64,000 nt of DNA from Corbicula japonica. Lineage: Eukaryota; Mollusca; Bivalvia; Venerida; Cyrenidae. The notes under the pieces are model-generated. The model did no database searches. It saw only the letters and a list, made by a program, of their open reading frames with translations, and was not told the origin of the DNA. Where the stretch lies: assembly GCA_038501625.1 (NCBI GenBank), contig JAZAYU010000005.1, forward strand, positions 12,363,484-12,427,483, written 5' to 3'. Within the stretch, counting starts at the first letter, position 1. Each line of letters starts with the position of its first letter. A program made the translations under genes and the position numbers. This document shows, one piece after another, positions 27,101 to 39,100 of the stretch.

Positions 27101-30100
27101 TATGGCCCTTTGATAACTTATGCATTATTTATATAGGGCAGTATTCGTTTCCGAGCTATTTTGCTGCAACCACTGGATGGATTTCAACGAATCTTTCTGA
27201 GAACCATCAATACCAAGAGGAGATGCGCATATCGTTGTCTTGTTCCAGTCAGACCATTTAACACAGAGTTATTGCCGTTTGATAACTTATGCATTATGCA
27301 TATAGAGCAGTGTTCGTTTCCGCGCTATTTCTCTGCAACTACTGAATGGATTTCAATGAAACTTGCTGAAAACCATCTATACAAAGAGGAGTTGCGCATA
27401 TCTTTGTCTTGTTTCGGTCAGACCATTTAACACAGAGTTATTGCCCTTCATTAACTTATGCATTATGCATATAGAGCAGTATTTGTTCCGCGCTATTTCT
27501 CTGTAACTAGCGGATGGGTTTCAATGAAACTTGCTGAAAACCATCTATACCAAGAGGAGATGCGCATATCATTGTCTTGTTTCGGTCAGATCATTTAACA
27601 CGAGTTATTGCCCTTTGATTACTTATGCATTATGCATATAGAGCAGTATTCGTTTCCGCACTATTTCTCTGTAACTAGCGGATGGGTTTCAATGAATCTT
27701 TCTGAGAACCATTAATACCAAGAGGAGATGCGCATATTGTCGTTTTGTTCCAGTCAGACTGTTGAACACAGAGTTATGGCCCTTTGATAACTTATGCATT
27801 ATGCATATATAGCAGTATTCATTTCCATGCTATTGCTCTGCAACTACTGAATGGATTTCAATGAAACTTTCTGGAAAACATCAATACCAAGAAGAGATGC
27901 GCATGTCATGGTCTTGTTCCAGTCAGACTGTTTAACACAGAGTTATTGCCCTTTGATAACTTATGCATTATGCATATATAGCAGTATTTATTTCCGCGCT
28001 ATTTCTCTGCAACTTTTGGATGGATTTCAATGAAACTTTCTTGAAACCATCTATACCAAGAGGAAATGTGCATATCATCCTGTTGTTCCTGTCAGACTAT
28101 TTAACACAGTTATGGCCCTTTGATAACTTATGCATTATGCATATTATAGAACAGTATTCTTTTCCTCTATTTCTCTGCAACTACTGGATGGATTTCAATT
28201 AATCTTTCTGAGAACCATCAATACCAAGAAGAGATGTGTATATTGTTGTCTTGTTCCAGTCAGACTGTTTAACACAGAGTTATTGCCCTTTGATGACTTA
28301 TGCATAATAGAGCAGTATTTGTTTCCGCTCTATTTCTTTTCAACTTCTCGATGGATTGAAATGAAACTTTCTGGGAAACATCAATACTGAGACGAGATGC
28401 CCATTTTGTCATCTTGTTCTGGTCAGACTGTTTAACACAGAGTTATTGCCCTTTGATAACTTATACCTTATGCAAATAGAGCAGAATTTGTTTCCACGCC
28501 ATCTCTGCAACTACTGGATGGATTTTAATGAAACTTTCTGGGAACCATCAATACCAAGAGGAGACGCACATATTGTCATCTTGATTCAGTTAACACAGTT
28601 ATAGCCCTTTGATAAGTTATGCATTTTGCTTGTAGAGCAGTATTTGTTTCCTTGCTATTTCTCAGCAGGAATCTATGGAAACCATCAATACCAAGACAAG
28701 ATGCCCATATTGTTGTCCTGTTCTGGTCTGACCGTTTAACACAGAGTTATGGCCCTTTGATAAGTTATGCACTATGCATATAGAGTAGTATTCGTTTATA
28801 TGCTACTTCTATGCAACTTCTGCATAGATTTCTTTTAAATACAGCACTATATTTTTACTACTGCATTCTTCATTTCAACAACTTGAAGACTTTTTGTCTC
28901 ATTTTTATATTCTGGTGAGCTGCCCAACCCTTTTCACCATCTGAAGTTTTGTTTTCACCTTTTTTGCCATCCATAATAAATATCTAAATAAAGCCCTATG
29001 ACTTCAGCTGTTGTGTTAGTAATAACCAGTACTCGGCGGGGGATATAAATTCAACGAATTTGCTTGTTCAACTTTCACCCATGAAAGATGCAAACATCAT
29101 TTCTGTATACTCTGACAAAGCAGTATTGCGTGGGTATTAATCACCTTCAGTGATAGCTCTAGTTTTGCCTGCAATTGCATGTGTAAACATAGGGATCCAA
29201 TTGTCTCAATGAGACCCTGGATCAAATCTTTAAAGTAAGCAAGCAGATAAATACAGTTAAACCCCTTATTACGGACACTAGATATTACGGGCACCCCAGT
29301 ATTATGGGCGTTTTTTTTTTAAGAACAGACATGCTCTCTTCTTCTTGATTTAAACCCACAATTAAGGACAACCCGCATTAAGGACACTTTCCCTCAGTCC
29401 CTTAGGTGTCCATTATAGAGGGGTTTCACTGTACATAGAAAAATTTTATTCGTCCCACAACATTAGAATTTAGCTACATGGACATAAAAGGAATTCACCC
29501 TGTAAGAGAAACAAATACAGCTGTGTTTAAATATAACAATCAATATATATTTACACAAACTGTTGTTTTTGACTTCTGGTCAAACCTCAAACAAATACAA
29601 ACTTGGAACTAGCCATTAAATGTTATGAAATGGTATCACAAACTGCTAAAAAACAAAAGGATAAGGAATTTGTTTCATATCACCTTGAAATAATCATTAA
29701 ATTCTCTCATTTATTTAGAATTGTTTTTTCTTTTAATCCAATTTTAGTTGACATTGTCACAAGTGTGTATATTGGATTCACTGTGAAACTGTTATAAATA
29801 ACAGATGTGCCAACTGAACTGGATCTACTACTTGTGAGTGATAAAAGGCATATATGCAGAGTAAAGGTTCAATAAAGTGTTTGGAAGTGCAACATTTCAG
29901 GGATTGAACATTTGTTCTATTCCAATTCAAGAATTGTAATCTTATTGCTTTTACGCCCATGGGAAACTATCAGTCTCTTGCTTAGGAAATCTAAACACAA
30001 ATAACAAGGGTTTTGAACTTTGCCTACCTTACCTAATATATTGTAGGAATGTCCATACTGGACAATGTTACCAGATAAATATTCAGATACAAACACATTT

Positions 30101-33100
30101 TTACCATCAGTACATACTCCAGGAAAATCATGAACATTGTTGTTACTCAGTGTTGACAGATAGTTTCCCTGACCGTCAAGAATAACCACTCCATTTTCCC
30201 GGTCAGCAACAAACAACCTGTCTGAAGCAGCACTGACAGCAATCTGCAAGTTTCTCATGAATATGTTTTTACCAGATGCATCTGTAGTTATTCTTCTCTG
30301 CTCCTGTCCATCCATGTCATAGATGTATACTGTCTGATTACCATCACCTAAGAACAATTTCCCATCGTTATAAGCTAGGCCAAAGCATTTGTGGTTCATT
30401 GTGAGTGTACTGGTAACTGTCATCTTGTCTCCCAGTGTCACAAACTGAACAGATTTATTCTGCAGGGATACCACAGCTTCATTCTTACTGACAGTACAAA
30501 CTGCCCTAGGTTTAGCTTGGAAGTCAATGTAATCTTTTACTTGTTCTGTAGACAGGTCCATGCGTTTTAACCTGTTGTTGTAAACATCAGGTAGAAGTAC
30601 AAAACCATCTTCAGTCACACAAGTTATAACAATCCTGCATTTGGCTCCGTCAGTCTCAAGCTTCATATCTATTTTTTTTTTTGAGCTTTATTTTGTAAAG
30701 GCTGTTTTCATATTTCTGTACTGTAGTTTTTCCCAAAGCCTTGGTTTGTTGCAGGCATGTCTTGATATTCTGGTATGGTGTGAAGGAAATGGTTTCATCT
30801 GTTGCTGTAGTTAGGGTGCTCTCTAGTTCTTCTCCCTTGTTGATTAATTTCTGGGAAGATTTGAAGCAGACAAATTCCTGTGCCTGATTTCCTTCTGCGT
30901 TCTTCAGCTGAGAAACTGCTTCATTTAAGGAGCTCATCAGGCTGTCTACATCTCTTACATCTCCTCTCAGGGCTTCTATCCTGCTAAATTCTCTTCTCAA
31001 CTCTTGTATTGTGGTTTCTTCCATATTGTCCAGTAGAGCTTGTAACTCTTGCCTGTATGCTTTCACTGATTCAACTTCTTTGTTAAGGGCTTCTTTTAAC
31101 TTTGTAATTTTTTCTTCTTTGGAAGACTTGATGTCTACCAGAGTTTTCTTCATTTCTCCAAGTTTGAGCTTGATGTCAGCAAGTCTTGTTCCTGGGTACA
31201 AGTTGTCAATCTCATCTGCTATGGCAATAACATGCTTACAAGACCTACAATAGTAAGAATAATCATGTAAATATTGTAGAGTTACATATTACATATGCAA
31301 CCAGTTTATATCCAGACCCCCAGCACATCAGTTTGCTTCTTGGTGATAAAAATCTCGATGAATGATTATCTAAAAGCAAATAATATATAAACATAAAAGG
31401 AATAAATTTAACAAAGGTCAACAAGTTAACCCTTTCCTTCATAGATACACCTTTATTGCGTGGGGGAACAGTGTAGATCCAGATCAACCAGCACATTTAC
31501 GCCGTCTGATCAGGATCTGCACTGTAAGCTTTTTAGCTCACCTGAGCACTTCTGCTCATGGTGAACTTTTAGGATCGCCCTGTGTCCGTCGTGCGTCGTC
31601 AATTTTGGCTTTAAACAACATCTCCTCCTAAACCCCTGGGCCGAAGTTGATGAAACTTGCCACGGATGTTCCTTTCATGAAGCTCTACCAAAGTTGTTCA
31701 AAGAAATCAATTCCATGCAGAACTCTGGTTGCCATGGCAACCTAAAGGAAAAACTTTAAAAATCTTCTTGTCTGAAACCACAAGGCCTAGAGCTAAGATA
31801 TTTGGCATTTAGCACCCTCTAGTGGAACTCTACAAAGATTGGTCAAATTATTTCCCTGGGGTCAAAATTGGCCCCGCCTCAGGGGTCACTTCATTTTACA
31901 TAGACTTATATAGGAAAAACATTAAAAATCTTCTTGTCTGAAACCACAAGGCCTAGAGCTTAGATATTTGGCATTTAGCACCCTCTAGTAGAACTCTACA
32001 AAGATTGTTCAAATTATTTCCCTGGGTCAAAATTGGCCCCGCCCCAGGGGTCACTTCATTTTACATAGACTTATATAGGAAAAACTTTAAAAATCTTCTT
32101 GTCTGAAACCACAAGGCCTAGAGCTTAGATATTTGGCATTTAGCACCCTCTAGTGGAACTCTACAAAGATTGGTCAAATTATTTCCCTGGGGTCAAAATT
32201 GGCCCCGCCCCAGGGGTCACTTCATTTTACATACTTATATAGGAAAAACATTAAAAATCTTCTGGTCTGAAACCACAAGGCCTAGAGCTTAGATATTTGG
32301 CATTTAGCACCCTCTAGTGGAACTCTACAAAGATTGTTCAAATTATTTCCCTGGGGTCAAAATTGGCCCTGCCGCAGGGGTCACTTCATTTTACATAGAC
32401 TTATATAGGAAAAACTTTAAAAATCTTCTTGTCTGAAACCACAAGGCCTAGAGCTTAGATATTTGGCATTTAGCACCCTCTAGTGGAACTCTACAAAGAT
32501 TGTTCAAATTATTTCCCTGGGGTCAAAATTGGCCCTGCTGCAGGGGTCACTTCATTTTACATAGACTTAATTAGGAAATTTTTAAAAATCTTCTTCTCAC
32601 CAACCACAATGTGTACAGCTTAGATATTTGGTATGTAGCATTGTCTAGTGGATGTCTACTAAATTTGTTCAAATTATGTCCCCTGGGCCAAAATCCGCCA
32701 GACCCTAGGGTTCTCTTGGTTTACATATAGTTATATAGGAAAAACATGAAAAATCATTTTTCTCCAAAACTAATAAGACTAGATCTTAGATATTTGGTGC
32801 TGAGTATTGTGTAGAGACCTTTTATCAACTTTGTTTAAAGTTGGCCCTAGGGTCAAAATTGTCCCTGCCCCGGGGGCCCTTAATATGTGAAATAGGCAAA
32901 CTTTAAAAATCTTTCTACTGGAAACCTCAATGCCTAAAGCTTAGATATTTGGTATGTAGCATTGTCTAGTGGATGTCTACCAAGTCTGTTCAAATTTTGT
33001 CCCCTGGGCCAAAATTGGCCACGCCCCAGGGTTCTCTTAGTTTACATTGATTTATATAGGAAAACATGAAAAATCTTTTTTCTCCGAAACTAATTGGACT

Positions 33101-36100
33101 ATACCTTAGATATTTGGTGTTGAGTATTGTGAAGAGACACTTTACCAACTTTGTTTAAATGTTGGTCCTGGGACAAAATTGGCCCCGTCCTGGGGGCCCT
33201 TAATATGTAAAAAAGGAAAACTTTAAAAATCTTCCTACTGGAAACCTCAATGCCTTAAGCTTAGATATTTGGTATGTAGCATTGTCTAGTGGATGTCTAC
33301 CAAGTTTGTTCAAATTATGTCCCCTGGGCCAAATTTCGCGACGCCCCAGGGTTCTATTAGTTTACATTGATTTATATAGGAAAACATGAAAAATCTTTTT
33401 TCTCCGAAACTAATAGGACTAGACCTTAGATATTTGGTGTTGAGTATTGTGAAGAGACCCTTTACCAACATTGTTTAAATGTTGGCCCTGGGGTCAATAT
33501 TGGCCCCGCCCCGGGGGCCCTTAATTTGTAAAAAAGGCAATTTTTAAAAATCTTCTTACTGGAAACCTCAATGCCTTAAGCTTAGATGTTTGGTATGTAG
33601 CATTGTCTAGTGGATATCTACCAAGTTTGTTCAAATTATGTCCCCTGGGCCAAAATTGGCCACACCCCAGGGTTCTCTTAGTTTACATTGATTTATATAG
33701 TAAAACATAAATAATCATTTTTCTCTGAAACTAATGCGACTAGACCTTAGATATTTCGTGTTGAGTATTGTGAAGAGACCCTTTACCAGCATTATTTCAA
33801 TGTTGGCCCTGGGGTAAAACTGAGAGAACTTTTGTGCTCAGGTGAGTGATATATGGCCATCATGGCCCTCTTGTTGATTTGTTAGGTTATTTCTGACCAA
33901 AATGCCACCAGTGCAGATCCTAATCAGACAGCGTGTTTGTGTTGGCTGATCTGGATTTACACTGGTCTGACATGCGTAAAAATGTGCATATATGGAGGAA
34001 AGGGTTATATTGTAATCGAGAATAATCGGAACAATTGGGAATAAATTAAACAACAAGGGTTAAATAGAAAAAAGGGGAATACATTGAATTTTACACAGTA
34101 CCTGTGAGAGAGGGCTGCACATAAGCCACACGCCACATGGTCATGATCCTGGCAGTACACAGTTAGTACCTCCAGTGGATGCTGGTCACATCTCTGTGTA
34201 GGGAAGCTTGGCAGTGACCCATCTAGCCTTAGAGACTTGAAATCACTTTTATCCAAAATTTTATGCCCTTGCATGAGAGGAATTTTCTTGTGTATTCCGA
34301 CACAGGGTAAACAGTAGTAATTTTTACATTCTATACAGTAATGGTCAGCATCCCGTGTCCTTTTCTCTTCAGCACAAAGAAAACATTTAATTTGTTTAAT
34401 TTCATCACTCCCACCTGTCGCCATTTTTGTGAATTTTACTTCCTTTGACAGCATTAGTGGTCATGTGACTGAACTGGGTCATGTGACTGAACTGGGTCAT
34501 GTGACTGAAGATAATTTTATGAGGTCATGTGACTGAATACAGTTTATGAAATTACTTTATCTAATCATGATTTTGTAGTACATGAAGTTTTATTTGCTTT
34601 ATCAGTTAAAAAGACTGTAGATTCAGCTTTGATTTAAACTTGTTTACATTAAAGCTTAATATATTTATGTCCTTTTAACATCCAACTTGTCTTAAGTGTT
34701 TTAAAATTGAGAATGGAAACCAGTCTCAGCTCTCTAATTTGGTTGAAATTGAGCATGTGTTGTTGTGCACCTGGGGTTTTGTTTCTGGCCATGCCCATTA
34801 AGACCAGAGTTATAGCCCCTTACGCATTTCAATATAATAAATTTAGCATGTAATCTTGTGTTGCAGGCAAGTCCAAAAGTATATGGAGTCAGTCATGAAA
34901 CTATACAGGCATGTTGACCATCATGTGTAGTTGTGCACCTGGGGTTTTGTTTAGGCCATTCACATTTAAACCAGAGTTATAGCCCTTTATGAATTTCATT
35001 ATAATGTGTTCAGCATGTAATCTTGTGTTGCATGTAACTAAATAGTATGAGAGCTACAGTCATGAAACTTTACAGGTATGTTAACCATTAAGTTTAGTTG
35101 TGCACTTGGGTTTTTTTTCTGGCCAGGTCCATTTGTACCAAAGTTATGACCCCTTATGTTTTTTAGTACAGTTCAAATGTAATATTACATTAGTGGGGTG
35201 TAACTGTGATTGGATTATCTGTAAAATGTACAGTGACCACAATATTGGCTTTTTTGACAATGACAATTTAGAGTGGGGGCATCCATGTCCTATGGACACA
35301 CATCTAGTTTCAAGCACTTAGTAATTTCACCACACACAGATAAATATCCACTTGATTCATCAACATATGCATGTGTCATATTATAGCAACTACATTTCTT
35401 GTAAAGTTATGTCCTTTCTAAACTCTCAGATTGCATTATATTATTTCTGACCAAGTAGTGAACAGTGAAGATCCTGATCAGATGGTATGGATGTGTCGGC
35501 CGACCTGGACCTACACTGTTTGCTCATGTGATAAAACCCATATATATATAGTAAGGGGTTAAAGTTATCTTGAAACACTGGATTTTGCACTCTTTAAACA
35601 AACAAAATTTTCATCAAACAACCAGAAATATTTGATGAACGTGATTACATATAATGCTTTTGTCATCGAGTAATTCTAGGTGATATACCAGTACATGTCT
35701 ATATTTACTTTTTCAGTGTAAAAAGATTCCGACTGATCAGTAAGGATACAGAGAGGACAACAATGAAAGCTGTGGTGAGAGGTGACAACATCCTGGTATG
35801 TTTATTTGTAGTCTGGTTAAACCCTTAAATCCTGTATGTGTAGTCCAATGATATTCCAGTGTCCTGGAACTTATATATGATGTCCAGTGATATCCCAACA
35901 TCCTGTTATCTCTATATTAAGTACATTGATATCTATATGTGTAGTCTAATGATATCCCAACATCCTGGGCCCGCCCGGCTAGCTCAGTGGATAGAGCATC
36001 GGACTGTCAATCCAGGGGTCGTGAGTTCGATCCCCAGCCGAGGCGGGAAAAATTTCTCCGTGACAATTGAACTCGGACATTGCGTCTGAGAGTCATTTGT

Positions 36101-39100
36101 CCCTCACCTCTGATTCAAGTGAGGAAGCAGTCAGTCGCTTGCGGAGAAATTGGTTAGTACTGGTTAGAGACCCAGGAACACCGGTTAGGTGGACTGACCG
36201 CCAGGATATAACCAGAAAGGTGTTGAAACCAGGCGTTAAACCCCAAACAAACAAACAAACAAACAAATCCCAACATCCTGGTATCTGTATATGATGATCG
36301 GTGATACCCTAACACCCTTGTAATCCAGTAAAATTCTAATCTAAAATATAATGTGATCCAGTGATATCCAGTGTAACCAGGTAGCTATATATCTAGTCCA
36401 GTAATATCTTGATATCCTGGTATATGTTCATATTGTCCAGTGATAGCCAAAGATCTATATATTATGTAGCCTCTTCTTGACATTCTGGTATGACATGTGG
36501 CCAAGTCAGTTCTTTAATCTTAGCATTTATAGATAACTCAGAGGTTCCACTAGCTGCTGAATTTCAAATGTCAATTTGGTAACTTTTTTGTGGATTCTGA
36601 AAATTCATGGCCGAAATACACCTACTTTTAGGAAAAAAATGATGCTTAGCTAAAATCATGGGGTCAAAAAAATGTTGTTTTTTTTTTTTAAAGAATTGTA
36701 AGGGTCAAAGGGTCATCACCCAGGTCAAACGGAATCCCTGATAACTGTCAATGTTGAATCGTCCATATCATATTTTAAAAAGTGAAAGTTACGCTATGTC
36801 TAACTAGAAACATGGGTATCAAGGCTAGTCATCTAGCTTATTTTATGATCTTTGGACCTGATCTCTTCCCAGTTATAAAAATAAGCTTAACTACAGTTTT
36901 TGTCACACAGTACATGTATTATCACTTACAGTTTAACCATATCCCATGATCATAAAACTAAGTTTGCAGATCAGTCTCAAATCTCAAACATCTGATTGGC
37001 TGTAATGGCGACCAGATGCCATTTCAGCCAATCAGATTCTTGAGATTTGAGACTGATCTTCTGATTTTGTTTTATGATCTTGGGCCCATTACTCCATGGA
37101 TACCATTTGTATCACATGTGTGAACAGTGAAGATCTAGATCAGCTAGCACATCATTGCTCTCTGATCAGGATTTACACTGTTATCATTTAATTAGGTTAT
37201 TTCTGACCAAGAAATGAACAGTGTAGATCCAGATCAGATCAGCACAAATGTTCAGACTGATCTACACTGTTTACCTAAATAAAAAAAAGCTTAGTTATAA
37301 AAGGCATTTCCATTGAATGAAGGGGTTAACAGTCTCTTCTTAAGCATTAATGTACTTTATATTATTTACAGCTTTCAAGAATAGCTGACCCAAACACCAG
37401 TGGGAGTAAGAGCTTGGAGCTACACTTACTGCCAGAGGAAATAGTTCCAGTGTATGTACTGTACAGTCCCACGTCTCGTTCTGAAGCTTGTGGCAAGGTT
37501 GTTATGAGATTCACCTGTGACGAATCTTTGAAATTCTCAGTAAGTTGCAGGAACCTTAGTTTTGAGTTTAATATGATATTGATGTATTATATTAGGGTAG
37601 CAAATAAAGCCATACAGTTCCTTTACCCTTTACTGCATGTAATTATATGAGTTTTAGTGCATTTGTGACCAGTGTAGATCCAGATTATCTGCCACATCCA
37701 TCCCATCTGATCTTGGTCTTAATCAGAAATAACGTAATGAATCTAAAAGCGAACAATCTAGAATCTGATCTGTTGGCACAGATGTACCAGCTAATCTGGA
37801 TTTACACTATTCACCCATGGATTAAAGCCATATCCCTGTCACTCTAAAATGCACTAATTAAAGCACTATATAAAATTTGATGAATATAATTCATATGCCC
37901 AAACATTTACACATGTCACACAGTCACTGGCCACTTTTGCACAAAAATTAGTCGCCATAAATTACAATATCATATTATTCCCCACTACAGGTGCATATCT
38001 ATGGTTATGGAGGTGTGAGCAAGCTGTCTTGTTCTGAAGAAGGAATGGTATCGCCCAGTATTCGAGGATTTTCGTGTGTCAGCATTCAGAGTTTCTCTTT
38101 AGGCAAAGTCAAGGAAGTTATCATAAACAACCAGGGACTGCGTGCAGCCCAAGTCAAAGTAGCAACTTTCAGAGGTTAGAGTTCTGTTACAAAATTTATT
38201 TCTGAAAAAATATGTTTGGAGCTAGCTACTCTACTGCTGCAGAGAGTGCATATCCATTTGCATGCCCGAAATAGGAGCACATAAGTAAACATAAGGGACC
38301 TCCTCACAACTTAAAACTTACTCTTTCAAATCGGAACCTGCATTGAAGCTCTAAATAAGAGCAATGCTATTCCTTACAATCCAGAAGCCTCTCCTTCAAA
38401 GCAGGAAGCTCCACCTTAAGAGACATTAAAGTATTCCAGCTTGAACTGTGAATAAGAAGCTTGAAGTGATCTTTTCTAAATCTTCAGATTTGGAATGTAC
38501 AGAGCGTATGACCACTGGCTTAGTTATTGTACAACCTAGCGAGTTCCTCATAGATGCGCATCAGCAGCAGAAGTTAGAAATCGTTTTAAGTATGACGGAG
38601 CGAGAGTTCCAGGGCCAAGTTGACATGAAAGGGGTCGGGGCTGTGCTCTGCCTGGAGTATAAGGATATATTCGAGTCTGCCAAACCATACAGGTATATGT
38701 ATTGCAGTTTATATAAGTTATTGCAAATTCAAGGGTGATATTCATGGTTTTCAATTTTCTAATATCTTATTTAACAAGACTATATTTTGTCAGTGTTTTA
38801 AAGTCATGGATCAGTCTGACATTGAAATGTAATTGGCCAAATTTTTACTGGCCTAATTTTCACGCATAATATTATGATGCACATGAAAATTTTGTGAAGA
38901 ACTTGAATTGGGGAAGATGTATAATTCTCATAGGATAAGACATTATGTGGTAGATACTCCCTGGGGATTGATTTCGCTCACACTGCCTTGTGCAAAATAA
39001 GTGAAAATTAAACATCCATTTTGTAATTAGAACCACTGGGGAAAACTTGAAAGATATAAAAAAATACAAATGTTATCATAATTAAACTGTTTATTACAGA

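Larger units (their letters stand above)
19795..35716. other. cep192: 15.9-kb CEP192 intron carrying nested elements and a gene
   Basis: Donor GTATGT at 19795, acceptor TTTTTCAG at 35716. On the + strand the exons at 19648 and 35717 join with a codon split 2+1 (TG+T), and I see no CEP192 coding exon between them. The contents are listed separately: direct repeats, a 963-bp TIR element, two HINE family 2 copies around a family 3 array, family A copies, a mariner-like MITE, the TRIM-like gene on the - strand, and a Helitron-type array. Stretches 21388-21799 and 29435-29916 show nothing I can name. Confidence 0.75.

Noticed and set aside
21773..28390. Many overlapping open frames of 60-112 codons with repeated phrases
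   Set aside because: They are translations of the 169-bp tandem monomers. The same phrases recur in different frames because the period is not a multiple of three, and no frame spans the array.
21892..28830. CRISPR-like repeat array
   Set aside because: Whole 169-bp units repeat without alternating unique spacers, and the setting is animal nuclear DNA.
35969..36047. Functional tRNA-Asp gene
   Set aside because: The anticodon stem is mismatched, and the tRNA-like part is followed by a SINE body, a CAAA tail and a target-site duplication.
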